NCBI GenBank assembly: GCA_900095095.1
Contig: FMBT01000304.1
Location: 372,001-436,000, forward strand
Origin: Fragilariopsis cylindrus CCMP1102
Lineage: Eukaryota; Bacillariophyta; Bacillariophyceae; Bacillariales; Bacillariaceae
Direction: 5' to 3'
DNA length: 64,000 bases
Shown here: positions 8,207-18,075 of the stretch, piece by piece
How the letters are laid out: every line of letters starts with the position of its first letter
How positions within the stretch are numbered: the first letter of the stretch is position 1
Program-made: the position numbers and the translations under genes
The notes under the pieces: generated by a model
What the model saw: only the letters and a program-made list of their open reading frames with translations
The model's database searches: none
What the model was told of the DNA's origin: nothing

Positions 8207-10525
8207 AATGCTATTTCACAAGCCAATACGGCTAAAAACGTTGATCAATGGTTTGAGACTGTTGCAACCAATCCATTGCGTATGGAGACCCGTCTTCCTA
8301 ACACTCCTGAAAAGAGTGTAAGAGATGTAAAAGAAGATCATAGTAATGAGAACCATCCCATAGGATGTATGACGTCAACATCGGTAGCTCCGATTGGTAA
8401 AATTAACAACAACAACAACATGAATAAGAATATGTTAGATGATAATGATGAATCATTATGGCTTGACGATTGGATTAATACAGATGAACTGTTTATCCAA
8501 TTTAATAGTGGTCTTACAATACCAACTCCTGGTAGAGTTAGGAATGTAGACCTTGCGCCGATCACTTTATTAATATGTGATTCGATACAAGGACAACATA
8601 GTCCACGCCCATTAGTAGTACTGATGGACGGAGGCAGTAGTGGTAGCCTTATTAATCAAAGAGCATTACCACCGGGTGCAACACCTTCCTTATCCGAAAG
8701 AAAACACATAACCAAGACAGCATCTGGTACATTCGATTCTTCGCGTTCAGTTACAGTACGTTCAATAAAACTACCTGAATTTAGCAATGGAAGAAAGATA
8801 GAAGGATGGAACTGTCGTGTTTTCAATGAACAGTCATGCCAGTACGATATGATACTTGGTAGAGACTTCATGAGACACATTGGTATTGAAAATTCTTTTA
8901 TAACAGATTCGATTCGATGGATCGATCGATCAGTTAGCATGAAAATGCCTCACCATTATGATGAAGTGATGATGACGAATACAGTTGAAAACCTGAACGA
9001 TATTGAAACAGAACTGTATGAATCTACAGAGATACTAGCAAGAGCTTATAAAGAAGTAACCCCAGAGGAATGTACTTCCGAACAACATCATATGACGTTG
9101 GGGGAGCGTGCTAAATTTAAAGTTATATTAGAACGTCATAAGATTCTATTTGATGGAAAGTTGGGTTTATACCCACACGAAAAATTCCATTTACAGCTAA
9201 AAGAAGGTGCAATTCCAGTACATAAAAAGCCCTACCCTGTACCGTACAAACGAAGAGAGGTGTTTCAAAGTGAACTCAACAGCTTAGTCAAAGAAGGTGT
9301 ACTCAAACACTGTGGTATGACAAACTGGGCTGCACCGACATTCATCATACCGAAGGGCGACAATACTGTCAGATGGGTGAGTGATTTTAGAGAATTAAAT
9401 AAAGTATTGGAAAGACCAAAATATCCCATACCAAGAATTGGTGATATCATGCTCAAGCAGAGAGGATACAATCATTTCACGAAGATTGATTTATCAATGA
9501 TGTTCTATTGTTTCGCATTGGACGATGCAAGCAAAGAACTATGTACTATCATAACCCCATTTGGTAAATATCAATATCAAAGATTGCCAATGGGAATTAA
9601 AGTATCGCCTGATTTTGCACAATCAATCATTAAGAAAATCCTAGAAGGTTTAGATATCGATGCATATATGGATGATCTTGGCATATGGACAAAGGGAAGC
9701 TTTGATGATCATATGATCATGGTCGATAAGGTTCTTGAACGATTAGCAGGAGCTGGAATGAAATGCAATCCATTGAAGTGCAAATGGGCAGTACAAGAAG
9801 CAGACTTCTTGGGACATCATATGACACCAACAGGAGTAAAGCCCATGAAGAATAAAATTGACGCTGTTCTTAAGATGAGTCCACCAACAAACAACAGTGA
9901 AGTACGGTCATTCATAGGTGCAGTTACTTTCTATAAAACTATGTGGCCACGACGATCACATGTACTTGCACCGTTACATGAATTGACTGGTACTGGAGCT
10001 TTTGTATGGACCGATCGACAGCAACAAGCGTTCCTCACAATGAAAGCTATGATAGCAGCTGATGCTATGTCATACTATCCCGATTTAAACCTACCTTTTG
10101 ATATCTATACTGATTCAAGCGATTATCAAATGGGTGCTGCAATTATCCAGAATGGACATCCTATAGCATACTGGAGTAAGAAACTCACAGCTTCGCAAAA
10201 GAAATACAATACAACAGAGAAAGAACTGTTGGCTATTGTAATGTGTATGAAAGAATATCACGACATTCTATATGGTGGTGTACTCAACGTGTATACTGAT
10301 CATAAAAATCTTACGTTCCACACTCTTTCTGCGCCCAGAGTGATGAGATGGAAATTTTTCCTTGAACAGTATGACATCAATCTAACTTATGTTCCGGGTA
10401 AAACTAATGTCTTAGCAGACTGTTTTTCGAGACTCCCTCGGATGGACGGACCCTCGCAGGGAGAGAGTGAAAACAAAGGCAATTTAATCAATTTTAAAAC
10501 AATTGAAGTACCAAAAGACTATTGA
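8207..10525 (+). CDS. Retrotransposon Pol: protease, reverse transcriptase, RNase H
   Basis: The frame is open directly after the gag TGA and in the same frame; the first ATG is at 8281. Domains in order: an aspartic protease-like segment with MDGGSSGSLI (DGG where D-S/T-G is usual), near 8620; reverse transcriptase with the YMDD box (AYMDDLGIW, about 9660-9690); and RNase H with YTDSSD, TEKELLAIV and YTDHKNL (10100-10320). The frame ends at 10523-10525, a few codons into the spacer before integrase (residues EVPKDY), where a deletion joins it to the middle of the integrase in another frame. Pol is therefore truncated in this copy. How it was expressed is open: readthrough of the TGA is the simplest model. 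Confidence 0.9.
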   Translation, partial: NAISQANTAKNVDQWFETVATNPLRMETRLPNTPEKSVRDVKEDHSNENHPIGCMTSTSVAPIGKINNNNNMNKNMLDDNDESLWLDDWINTDELFIQFNSGLTIPTPGRVRNVDLAPITLLICDSIQGQHSPRPLVVLMDGGSSGSLINQRALPPGATPSLSERKHITKTASGTFDSSRSVTVRSIKLPEFSNGRKIEGWNCRVFNEQSCQYDMILGRDFMRHIGIENSFITDSIRWIDRSVSMKMPHHYDEVMMTNTVENLNDIETELYESTEILARAYKEVTPEECTSEQHHMTLGERAKFKVILERHKILFDGKLGLYPHEKFHLQLKEGAIPVHKKPYPVPYKRREVFQSELNSLVKEGVLKHCGMTNWAAPTFIIPKGDNTVRWVSDFRELNKVLERPKYPIPRIGDIMLKQRGYNHFTKIDLSMMFYCFALDDASKELCTIITPFGKYQYQRLPMGIKVSPDFAQSIIKKILEGLDIDAYMDDLGIWTKGSFDDHMIMVDKVLERLAGAGMKCNPLKCKWAVQEADFLGHHMTPTGVKPMKNKIDAVLKMSPPTNNSEVRSFIGAVTFYKTMWPRRSHVLAPLHELTGTGAFVWTDRQQQAFLTMKAMIAADAMSYYPDLNLPFDIYTDSSDYQMGAAIIQNGHPIAYWSKKLTASQKKYNTTEKELLAIVMCMKEYHDILYGGVLNVYTDHKNLTFHTLSAPRVMRWKFFLEQYDINLTYVPGKTNVLADCFSRLPRMDGPSQGESENKGNLINFKTIEVPKDY

Positions 10526-11225
10526 CCCAGTAACCAACCTCGTTGAACTAATCCGAATTACGAATAAGGAGATGGGACATGTAGCTGAACAGTTCGAAAA
10601 CCTATGGTTGTCTCGTTATCCCAGACCCAACAGATGTGTTCATGACAATGGTGGTGAGTTCATTGGCTGGAAATTCATTACCTTATTAGCCAGGTATGGA
10701 ATAAAGAATGTATGTACTGCAGTTCGAAACCCACAATCAAATGCAATTTGCGAAAGAATGCATCAAACAATTGGTGATATATTACGAGTGGTTTTACATA
10801 CGAATCCTCCACAGAATATGGATGATGCAAATCAGGTAATGGATAATGCTCTATCAACATGTATGCATGCCACGAGATGTGCAGTTAGTGCACCTATTAG
10901 AACAACACCTGGAGCAATGGTATATGGTCGAGACATGATAATGGATGTACCATTGATAGCGAATCTAGCAGTCATAAGAGATGGACGTCAACAGATGATT
11001 GATGAGAACCTGATAAAACAGAATAAGAAAAGAATTGAACATCACTTCAGAGTAGGTGATAGAGTAGAGCAGATAGTGTGGAATAAAACAAAACTATCGA
11101 ACAGATCCGACGGGCCATTCCAAGTGCTAGCAACGCATTGCAATGGAACTATAACGATACAGAGAACACCAACGGTTACGGATACACAATCTACAAGATG
11201 GTTTGCACCCTACAAGGGACTATAA
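10520..11225 (+). pseudogene. Integrase fragment (catalytic core 3' part and C-terminal GPF module)
   Basis: Reads from about 10520 in a frame different from pol. It begins inside the catalytic core at IDPVTNLVEL and has the second Asp (HDNGGEF) and the catalytic Glu (NAICERMHQ), then a C-terminal domain with SDGPFQVL, the GPY/F-type module of Gypsy integrases. Missing are the zinc-binding HHCC domain and the first catalytic Asp. The first codon of the open frame (10503) is TTG, so there is no normal start. The break sits at GACTATTGAC, where pol stops. This copy cannot make a complete integrase. Confidence 0.88.
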
Positions 11226-11269
11226 TGACAATCATATGATTTGAAGAAAGCTTCTATCGAAGCTTGGTC

Positions 11270-11281
11270 TTAGTGGGAGAG
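11270..11281 (+). other. Polypurine tract before the 3' LTR
   Basis: The purine-rich run AGTGGGAGAG directly abuts the 3' LTR, the expected place for priming of plus-strand DNA synthesis. Confidence 0.65.
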
Positions 11282-11553
11282 TGTAGCAAATGGTCATCAT
11301 ATCGTGACTTGATATCGTGACTTGATATCGTGACTTGATATCGTCACTAGGAGTTGGCGCACCAGTAGGCTAGCGAGCACCTCGCCTCGCTGACTTCCGT
11401 TAGATTACCATCCGTTGAGAGTACGCAAGGTTCAGCGAGCTTGAAGAGCGAGTCTTAACATACCGGTGTACTTTATAGAATAACATGTAGTAACATGATA
11501 GCTCACAATATTAATATACAAACAGACTAAATCTACTACTAGTTTAGGTCACA
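11282..11553 (+). repeat. 3' LTR of the retrotransposon
   Basis: A 272-bp copy that I read as identical to 6692-6963, including the 13-bp tandem units. It is followed by CGCG, matching the bases before the 5' LTR. Confidence 0.95.
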
Positions 11554-11600
11554 CGCGCCGTGGCACAAAATTAGAGAAAATAGGAACTTGAAGTTTTCCA

Positions 11601-12138
11601 TGCGATGGGCATACTTTACATAGTACAGTACTGTACATGATGCGCCGACGGCACTAAAGAGAAAATAAGTGGTTTTCCATGATAGGCTTACATACAAGTA
11701 GTACGTTGGTAGCTGAGAAAGAATTAACACGGAAAGTACCATTTTAGGGTACTACCAGTAGCTACCTTTTCAAAATCGATATATGCGATGGGCATACTTT
11801 ACATACTGTACATGATGCGCCCCGACGGCACTAAAGAGAAAATAAGTGGGTTTTCCATGATAGGCTTACATACAAGTAGTACGTTGGTAGCTGAGAAAGA
11901 ATTAACACGGAAAGTACCATTTTAGGGTACTACCAGTAGCTACCTTTTCAAAATCGATATATGCGATGGGCATACTTTACATACTGTACATGATGTGCCG
12001 ACGGCACTAAAGAGAAAATAAGTGGGTTTTCCATGATAGGCTTACATACAAGTAGTACGTTGGTAGCTGAGAAAGAATTAACACGGAAAGTACCATTTTA
12101 GGGTACTACCAGTAGCTACCTTTTCAAAATCGATATAT
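11601..12138. repeat. Tandem array, about 180-bp unit, 3 copies
   Basis: Units start at TGCGATGGGCATAC at 11601, 11784 and 11962 (spacing 183 and 178 bp) and end at AAATCGATATAT. They are nearly identical; the first has a short insertion. A degenerate fragment precedes unit 1 (11560-11600). The short ORF on the minus strand here is a by-product of the repeat. It begins within 50 bp of the retrotransposon end. Confidence 0.93.
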
Positions 12139-12754
12139 ACAATTATTCACAACCCCCACACATTCGTATCCCCTTAATAAACAAACGCATACATGAGACG
12201 ACATGGATGCGTACGGTCTGTCTAATCCAATCTATGCGTCGAACCCCTGTTACACTGCAAACCGAACAGGTAAAGAAACACGAACGTAGTGATAATGGAG
12301 GGCGTGCGTAAGGCGATGAGTTGATACTCTTATTAATAGTATGTTTCATTCTAGAGGGGGAAGAGGGATTCTTTTTTTTCTTCAAATCTCGCGATTTTGC
12401 GCGGTTCAGTACTACTGTACGTATATTCTGCATTTTGAAAAGGTATCTTTACCACATGACGATTTTTATTAAGAAGGTGATTGATTATTTCGAGTCGAAT
12501 GAATCGAAGAATCATGTGACACCACTTCACGAATGAGAAAAAAATTAAGAACTACCGGTACTTTACTTGACATCAAGAAGAATTCCTGGAGTACTCCAGT
12601 ACAGAGTAACTCGTGCTTCGACACTGCATCCGTAGAAGAAGAAAAAATAATTCTCAACAAATAAAGTTACTACATATTCTCATCATAAATCTCAATCTTA
12701 AGATATAATTCTAAGTTTTTCTAGTACTACCACTACTACTACTAGAACAATACC
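12139..12754. other. Upstream region of the first RING gene, duplicated at 14540-14913
   Basis: No gene seen. Blocks such as GAGACGACAT, ATCTATGCGTCGA, CTACCGGTACTTTACTTGAC and AATCTCAATCTTAAGATAT recur in the same order at 14540-14913. This is therefore the 5' flank of a tandem duplication, and the shared blocks may hold the promoter. Confidence 0.7.
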
Positions 12755-14178
12755 ATGCCGTCGTCGATATTGAATATGAAGAAACGTGCTTCCATCCTTT
12801 TCATTACTGTCCTGTTGTTGTTGATATCATCTCATCACTTGTACGTTGAGGGCAAGGTAAGTACATATCACATAATCGAATATTATATTTTCATATGCTT
12901 TAACGTATACGATTTTAGCAGCGTCGTCTTTCTGTGATGTGCTGTGATGTGATGTGCTGCGATCAGCTGTTTTATTTACTAATGGCTACCAAAAATAAAG
13001 TGATCATAATCTGATCTTTCCTTTGTATTCCTTTTATATCAATAAAGATACGATATCATAGTGTTCGGGATACTCACTCTGACGACGCATCCATTGATGG
13101 AATGGACAACGTGAAGGTAGCAAAAAAGAAAGAAGAAGAAGAAGAAGAAGAAGAAGAAGAAACAGAAACAGAAGAAGCTGTCTCCAATAATGTTAGAATA
13201 CACCGTGTACTAGAACCAGTAGTTGAACGTGATACACTCCAACCAACTCCATCCCCAAGTTCAAATCACAGTCCATATACGTATACTCCTTATTCCAACA
13301 ATCAAACGGGTGATGATCTCCCCCGTTCACTTAAAATACTTATTGCTTCTATATGTTGCTGCTTCATAGTTATGATATCGGAAAAATGGGGAAAACGTGA
13401 TGGGGAAGTCGGGGAGACGGAGAATAGACAAATCAATAGACGAGACGAGAGGGAGATGGAGGTTAGACGAATCCTTGATTGGAATGGAGCAAACGAGGAG
13501 ACGGAGAGCGAAACCAATATACGATACGGGAGGGAGATGGATAGTAGAGAAAGCAATAGACAATATAATGCCAGTGCAACATACGCATACCACGTATACC
13601 CCTCCAACGGAAACGATAGTCGTGAGGAAGTCAATATAAATGACACGTACCCAAACTACGCCAGAAACAAAAGTTTGCCACTATCATTATCATTAGAGGA
13701 TCGTATTGAATTATATAGTAAAGCATTCAATTCAAATGGTAATCAGCTAATACTCAAAAACAAACACATTGTATCCAAAATAAATGCCAATAAGAGTGAT
13801 ATCGAAGTATGCTTGGATATTGAAGATACCATCAAAGACGATTCCTCCAATAGTAGGAACTTTATCAAGGAAAGTGATACGGTGGAAGATGCCAGCGCAA
13901 CAACAAAGATGATGACAAATGGAATATGTAGTATATGCATTGATGAATTTATAGAAAATGATCAAATTGTTTATAGTGAATTGTGTTCACATGTCTACCA
14001 TAAACATTGTATGGCTAGTTATTTAGCAACGAATGCACAACAGGAAATACATGGTAGTCCTACATTAGATATTACAGATAATCCATGTCCGTCGTGTAGG
14101 CAAAATTACTGCCAAATACGAGATGAAGATCTAACTTGCCAACTACAGCATTCGGTACAACCAGCAGCAGCATTATAA
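12755..14178 (+). CDS. RING-H2 membrane protein with signal peptide (two exons)
   Basis: Exon 1 is 12755-12856, encoding a signal peptide (MKKRASILFITVLLLLISS). The intron is 12857-13047 (GTAAGT..AAG) and exon 2 is 13048-14178. The join is phase 0 and gives about 410 residues; exon 2 is open upstream to the acceptor. After the signal come a Glu-rich run, a Pro/Ser/Asn segment, one hydrophobic segment (about residues 126-143), a basic/acidic linker and a C-terminal RING-H2 finger at about 326-385: CSIC, then CSHVYHKHC, then CPSC. RING-H2 proteins of this form are usually membrane E3 ubiquitin ligases; that role is inferred. The alternative is that exon 1 is unused and translation starts at ATG 13102. 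The second copy lies 0.7 kb downstream. Confidence 0.85.
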
Positions 14179-14913
14179 TCTAATATATTCAATTACTGTA
14201 CATTATTCTTTATTATTTTACATTATTCTTTATTATTCTATCTCCTATTCAAGTCTCGCATTTTTATTAGCAAATAGATACGTGTCGTTGCCGACAAAAA
14301 GAACCCGAGAAATTGTCTAAAGCTGATAAACTCGATACTATTTGTCGTATGTCTTCTTCACGTGATGGTGGAGACAATTATTGTAGTGAATTTCTTCCAA
14401 TGTATTTAACGTGATTGCTACATTGTGGTAGTTTTTAAAGCACCAATGATTTATCGCTGTTGGTACTAGCATCACTTCCATAATAGAGATGGCACATTAG
14501 GATTGCGCGCGGGTACGCACTTAGGTTATCAACTGGTACAGTAAATGAGACGACATTGATGGTCTGTCATAATCTATGCGTCGATCACCTGTTACACAGC
14601 AAAACGCAGCATTTTGGAAAAGGTATCTTTACCCCACGCCGACCATTATTATTAAGAAGCTGATAGAGATTTCGAGTCGAATGAATCGAACAATCATGTG
14701 ACACCATTCACAAATGAGAAAAAAAAGTAACTACCGGTACTTTACTTGACATCAAGGAAGACGTCCTACATTACTCTAACGGTGTATGTTTACAACAAAT
14801 ATTGCAGTACAGAGTAACTAATGCATCGACACTACAATCCGTAGAAGAAAGAAAATAACTGACAACAAGTGAAGCTATTGTACAATTGTCATTATAAATC
14901 TCAATCTTAAGAT
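14179..14913. other. Spacer between RING copies with relic of a neighbouring gene end
   Basis: At about 14260-14330 it matches the last 60 or so bases of the convergent gene at 15822-16307 (TTAGCAAATAGATACGTGTC and onward). This shows that the tandem duplication carried along part of that gene. From 14540 it repeats the 5' flank of the first RING gene. No complete gene. Confidence 0.75.
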
Positions 14914-15750
14914 ATGTATCCGTATACGTATACTCCTAAATCCAACAATCAAACGGGGATTCAATTTGACAATGATCTTCCCCGTGCACTGAATATTTTC
15001 TTTCTTTGCCTGGGAATTATTCTTTCAATATGTTGCCTCTTCATAGTTATGACATGGAAACAATTGAGAAAATGGTACAGCAACCGACCGGAGACGGGGA
15101 GGGAGATCAACGAGAGAAGGAGGGAGAACAGACGAATCAATAGACAACGTAATGCCAATTTAACATACGTTTACCCCTCCACCGGAAACGATAGCCGTGA
15201 GGAAGTGAATGTAAATTACACGTACCCCTCTCCCGTACTTAGCAACTACGTCAGAAACAAAACTTTGCCATTATCATTATCATTAGAGGATCGTATTGAA
15301 TTATATAATGAAGTATTCAATTCAAGTGGTAATCAACTAATACTCAGAAACAAACACATTGTATCCAAAATAAATGCCAGTAAGAGTGATATCGAAGTAT
15401 GCTTGGATATTGATGAAGATACCAACAAAGATAATTTCTCCAATAAGAAGAAATTTACCAAGGAAAGTGAAACGGTGGAAGATTCCAGCGAAACAAAAAT
15501 GATGACAAATGGAACATGTAGCATATGTATTGATGAATTCATAGAAAAGGATCACATTGTTTATAGTGAATTGTGTTCACATGTCTACCATAAACATTGT
15601 ATGGTTAGTTATTTAGCAACGAATGCACAACAGGAAATACATGGTAGTCCTACATTAGATGTTACAGATAATCCATGCCCATCTTGTAGGAAAAATTATT
15701 GCCAAATACAAGATGAAGATCTAAATACAGTATTGGATACCACCCAGTAG
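14914..15750 (+). CDS. RING-H2 membrane protein, tandem copy lacking the signal-peptide exon
   Basis: A 278-residue protein from ATG 14914. It aligns with the C-terminal two thirds of the previous gene: YTYTP.SNNQTG, a hydrophobic segment (about 26-46), the block LPLSLSLEDRIELY, IVSKINA.KSDIEVCLDI, and the same RING-H2 (CSIC, CSHVYHKHC, CPSC, about residues 200-260). The 5' flank AATCTCAATCTTAAGATAT is joined directly to the sequence for YPYTYTP; the signal exon, intron and Glu-rich part present in copy 1 are absent. The junction itself makes the ATG. Without the signal it would be a type II or tail-type membrane protein. Expression is unproven. Confidence 0.85.
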   Translation: MYPYTYTPKSNNQTGIQFDNDLPRALNIFFLCLGIILSICCLFIVMTWKQLRKWYSNRPETGREINERRRENRRINRQRNANLTYVYPSTGNDSREEVNVNYTYPSPVLSNYVRNKTLPLSLSLEDRIELYNEVFNSSGNQLILRNKHIVSKINASKSDIEVCLDIDEDTNKDNFSNKKKFTKESETVEDSSETKMMTNGTCSICIDEFIEKDHIVYSELCSHVYHKHCMVSYLATNAQQEIHGSPTLDVTDNPCPSCRKNYCQIQDEDLNTVLDTTQ

Positions 15751-15821
15751 TCTAATAATATAGAATCAATTACATACCATTCTTTATTTATTCTATTTTC
15801 TATCCAAGTCTCGCATTTTTA

Positions 15822-16307
15822 TTAGCAAATAGATACGTGTCGTTGCCGACAACAAGAACCCGAGAATTGTTTCTCTATCGCTAATCGAACCTTAACAAAC
15901 CGCGATGCAGCTTTTGTTTGGAAAAATCCAGAAGCTATCAATGGTACATCAGAATCAGCAAAAAATCCATAGTTACTACGCAAATCAGCATTGATTTCAA
16001 CGAGTGTACCCTTATGGAATCGTGTATATTTTCTTTCTGATCGTCCAGCATATTTTATAAACATCGAACGAAAGAAGTGTGTATAATCATCGGTTTGTTT
16101 TTGTTTTTGATTTGGTTGTTGCTGTTCATCATCTGGACTATCGATAGTAGCTATATGGAATGCATTAGGACGTACAGGAACTGATTCTCTACATTGAATA
16201 CAAAATTGTTCAATACGATTCAAATTTTGACGTGACCAATCACTAGGTCTCATATGAGAATACGATGAAGATATTGACGTTGATATGGATGATGATGGTA
16301 ATGGCAT
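15822..16307 (-). CDS. Hypothetical protein, convergent with the RING copy
   Basis: A 161-residue protein with a good ATG at 16305-16307. The N-terminus is Ser-rich; the body has PVRPNAFHIATID, KYTRFHKGTLVEINADLR and FFQTKAASRFVKVRLAIEK, and the end is Cys-containing (GSCCRQRHVSIC). No family was recognised, and there is no signal peptide or membrane segment. Its 3' end is only 72 bp from the stop of the RING copy, and a piece of it was duplicated to 14260-14330. The mix of hydrophobic and charged residues argues for a real coding region, but it is unsupported by a domain. Confidence 0.55.
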   Translation of the reverse strand: MPLPSSSISTSISSSYSHMRPSDWSRQNLNRIEQFCIQCRESVPVRPNAFHIATIDSPDDEQQQPNQKQKQTDDYTHFFRSMFIKYAGRSERKYTRFHKGTLVEINADLRSNYGFFADSDVPLIASGFFQTKAASRFVKVRLAIEKQFSGSCCRQRHVSIC

Positions 16308-16879
16308 TTATCGATTCCCTTATGTACTGCTCAACATTAGCATGAAATAATCCCATATATCTGCTGGCCTTGCAATGCTTTTCTGTGGATTCAATTTTTG
16401 TACTGTGCGAATCATAAATCTATGTTTTTGCCGCTTCTCTTGTATTTACTGTGTTTTTCTATGGACTTCTTCATTGTGTGGTAATTCTCAAAGATTAATC
16501 AGTTTGATCAATATTACTTACTTTTATGATAGATACTCCCCATAAGTAATGGTTACGGTTCTTACCATCCTCTAATTGTATCGTAACCGATGAAATATAT
16601 CTCTGGAAGGTGAAAGGAAGCGTACCGGTATCGACTTAATCACGGACAGAAGCTAAGAATTTTCAGTCGCACTTATGAAAGCTCAGTCACGATCCACACG
16701 CGAATTTAATCATGCCCGGGAGTAGTCGCGTCGCGTCAAGTGTCAACCTTTAGTCTAACCTTACTGTACTTACTTACACTTGAAGTACAACTTGTACTAG
16801 ATTAAGATGCCACTTAATCATTCGATTAAATTGAAACCCCATATTGACGACCATTTTTTTAAATTCATCCAAACATATA
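16308..16879. other. Intergenic, divergent promoter region
   Basis: Lies between two divergent genes (starts at 16307 minus and 16880 plus). AT-rich with a GC-richer patch near 16620-16750. No ORF or repeat of note. Confidence 0.6.
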
Positions 16880-18075
16880 ATGTCAAACAAATCGCTTCAA
16901 GAGGCGGTTGATGTTGATATGAATAGTGTTAATGACCGTTGCGATGAAAGCAATTGCGTCTCGTGGGGTCTGAAGACAGTCTATCCTCTAATCGTTGTAT
17001 CAACAATTGCAGTATTTGTGTGTTTGTTGTTGATCTTAGCTTTGTTAATTCCACTATTTTTGAATTTGAAGAAAAAGATGAAGAAAACTAGAGACGAGAT
17101 TGCAAACAAAAGTACACGAACGAGATCAACAACAAGAACAAACAGCAACATAAGTGTCAACACGAGACAACAAAATACATCAGTACCTTCCTATGGAAGC
17201 TACGATCTGTATTTAGTTTACTTGGCAATTCCTGATCTCATCCTGAATATTACCGTTCTAATTTTATGTGGATGTATAGTAAATCAGGAGGTTCACAATG
17301 TTAACTATATATATGCAATTGTGATGGGATGCTCTACTGCAAATCTGTATATTAATTGTTTTGTTTCTTATGAAATATTAAATCTGCTTCGAAATTCCAA
17401 TAATGTAACAAAGAGTCGTCCACCAAGTCTAATGAAGGTGACTATTCAATCAATGGTAGTATACGTATTTTCTATCATTATCTTTGTAGCTTACTATTAT
17501 ACACGAAAAGCAAAAATAGAATCCTATTTAACAGGTGATTATGAGAGATATGATTTTCTTTGGAAAGTACATATGAGCTGCATGATCATAGTTGGCACAA
17601 TACCGATAATGTATTTTTGTTATGTTTGGATAACAATTTGGTATCAAGGTTACATGAAATTGTCATCAGTGACAGCAGGAATGAAAGAGCTGGTACGTTC
17701 ATTCTTCTTTTGATGTATATTGAATCCACCATATTCTAATACCTTCCACCATGTACAAACTCACAATCAACTATGTATTCCCTCCCATTTTTACAGATCT
17801 GGTACTTCTTTCGAATCTTTGCTGTATTTAATTTGATTTGGCTTCCAGGAATGATCTTAGGAGTAATTGGAGGATCACATGTATGGAAATATGCAAACTT
17901 AGCTAAAGTGGGTTTGCTCTTTTGTGGTATTCAGCCTATTGTTTCATTTTGTTTTGCAATGATGAAATCAGATGTTAGAAACTACACTATCAATCTACTC
18001 ACTCTATCCTATATTCGCAAAGTACAAGAATCTACACCTACTGCTACAGATGACGAACTTGAAATAGCATGTTAA
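16880..18075 (+). CDS. Seven-helix receptor-like membrane protein, short ectodomain
   Basis: Exon 1 is 16880-17692, the intron 17693-17796 (GTACGT..TTTTTACAG), exon 2 17797-18075; phase 0, 363 residues. The frame is open 12 codons further up, but from a TTG; 16880 is the first ATG. Hydrophobic segments begin with TVYPLIVVSTIAVFVCLLLI and continue through LVYLAIPDLILNI, YAIVMGCSTANLYI, QSMVVYVFSIIIF, SCMIIVGTIPIMYF and IFAVFNLIWLPGM to LFCGIQPIVSFCFAMM, consistent with seven helices. A short N-terminus contains CDESNC. The gene at 61771-64000 is a clear paralogue with the second intron in the same place but about 235 more extracellular residues. It resembles G-protein-coupled receptors in layout; no ligand or class can be assigned. 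Confidence 0.82.

Larger units (their letters stand above)
6692..11553 (+). mobile_element. LTR retrotransposon, Ty3/Gypsy domain order, integrase deleted
   Basis: Bounded by two 272-bp LTRs that look identical by eye and have TG..CA ends. The internal order is gag, protease, reverse transcriptase, RNase H, integrase, which is the Ty3/Gypsy order. The sequence CGCG immediately precedes the left LTR and follows the right LTR; the match can be read as up to ACACGCG (6685-6691 and 11551-11557) if the final ACA of the LTR is counted as target. That fits a 4- or 5-bp target-site duplication. Matching LTRs imply a recent insertion. The copy is defective: the N-terminal integrase half is missing and gag is cut off from pol by a TGA. 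Its closest known relatives are probably the Gypsy-like elements of diatoms. Confidence 0.93.

Noticed and set aside
6692-11553. Classification as a Copia-type element
   Set aside because: Integrase follows reverse transcriptase and RNase H, which is the Gypsy order; the GPF module in the integrase end agrees.
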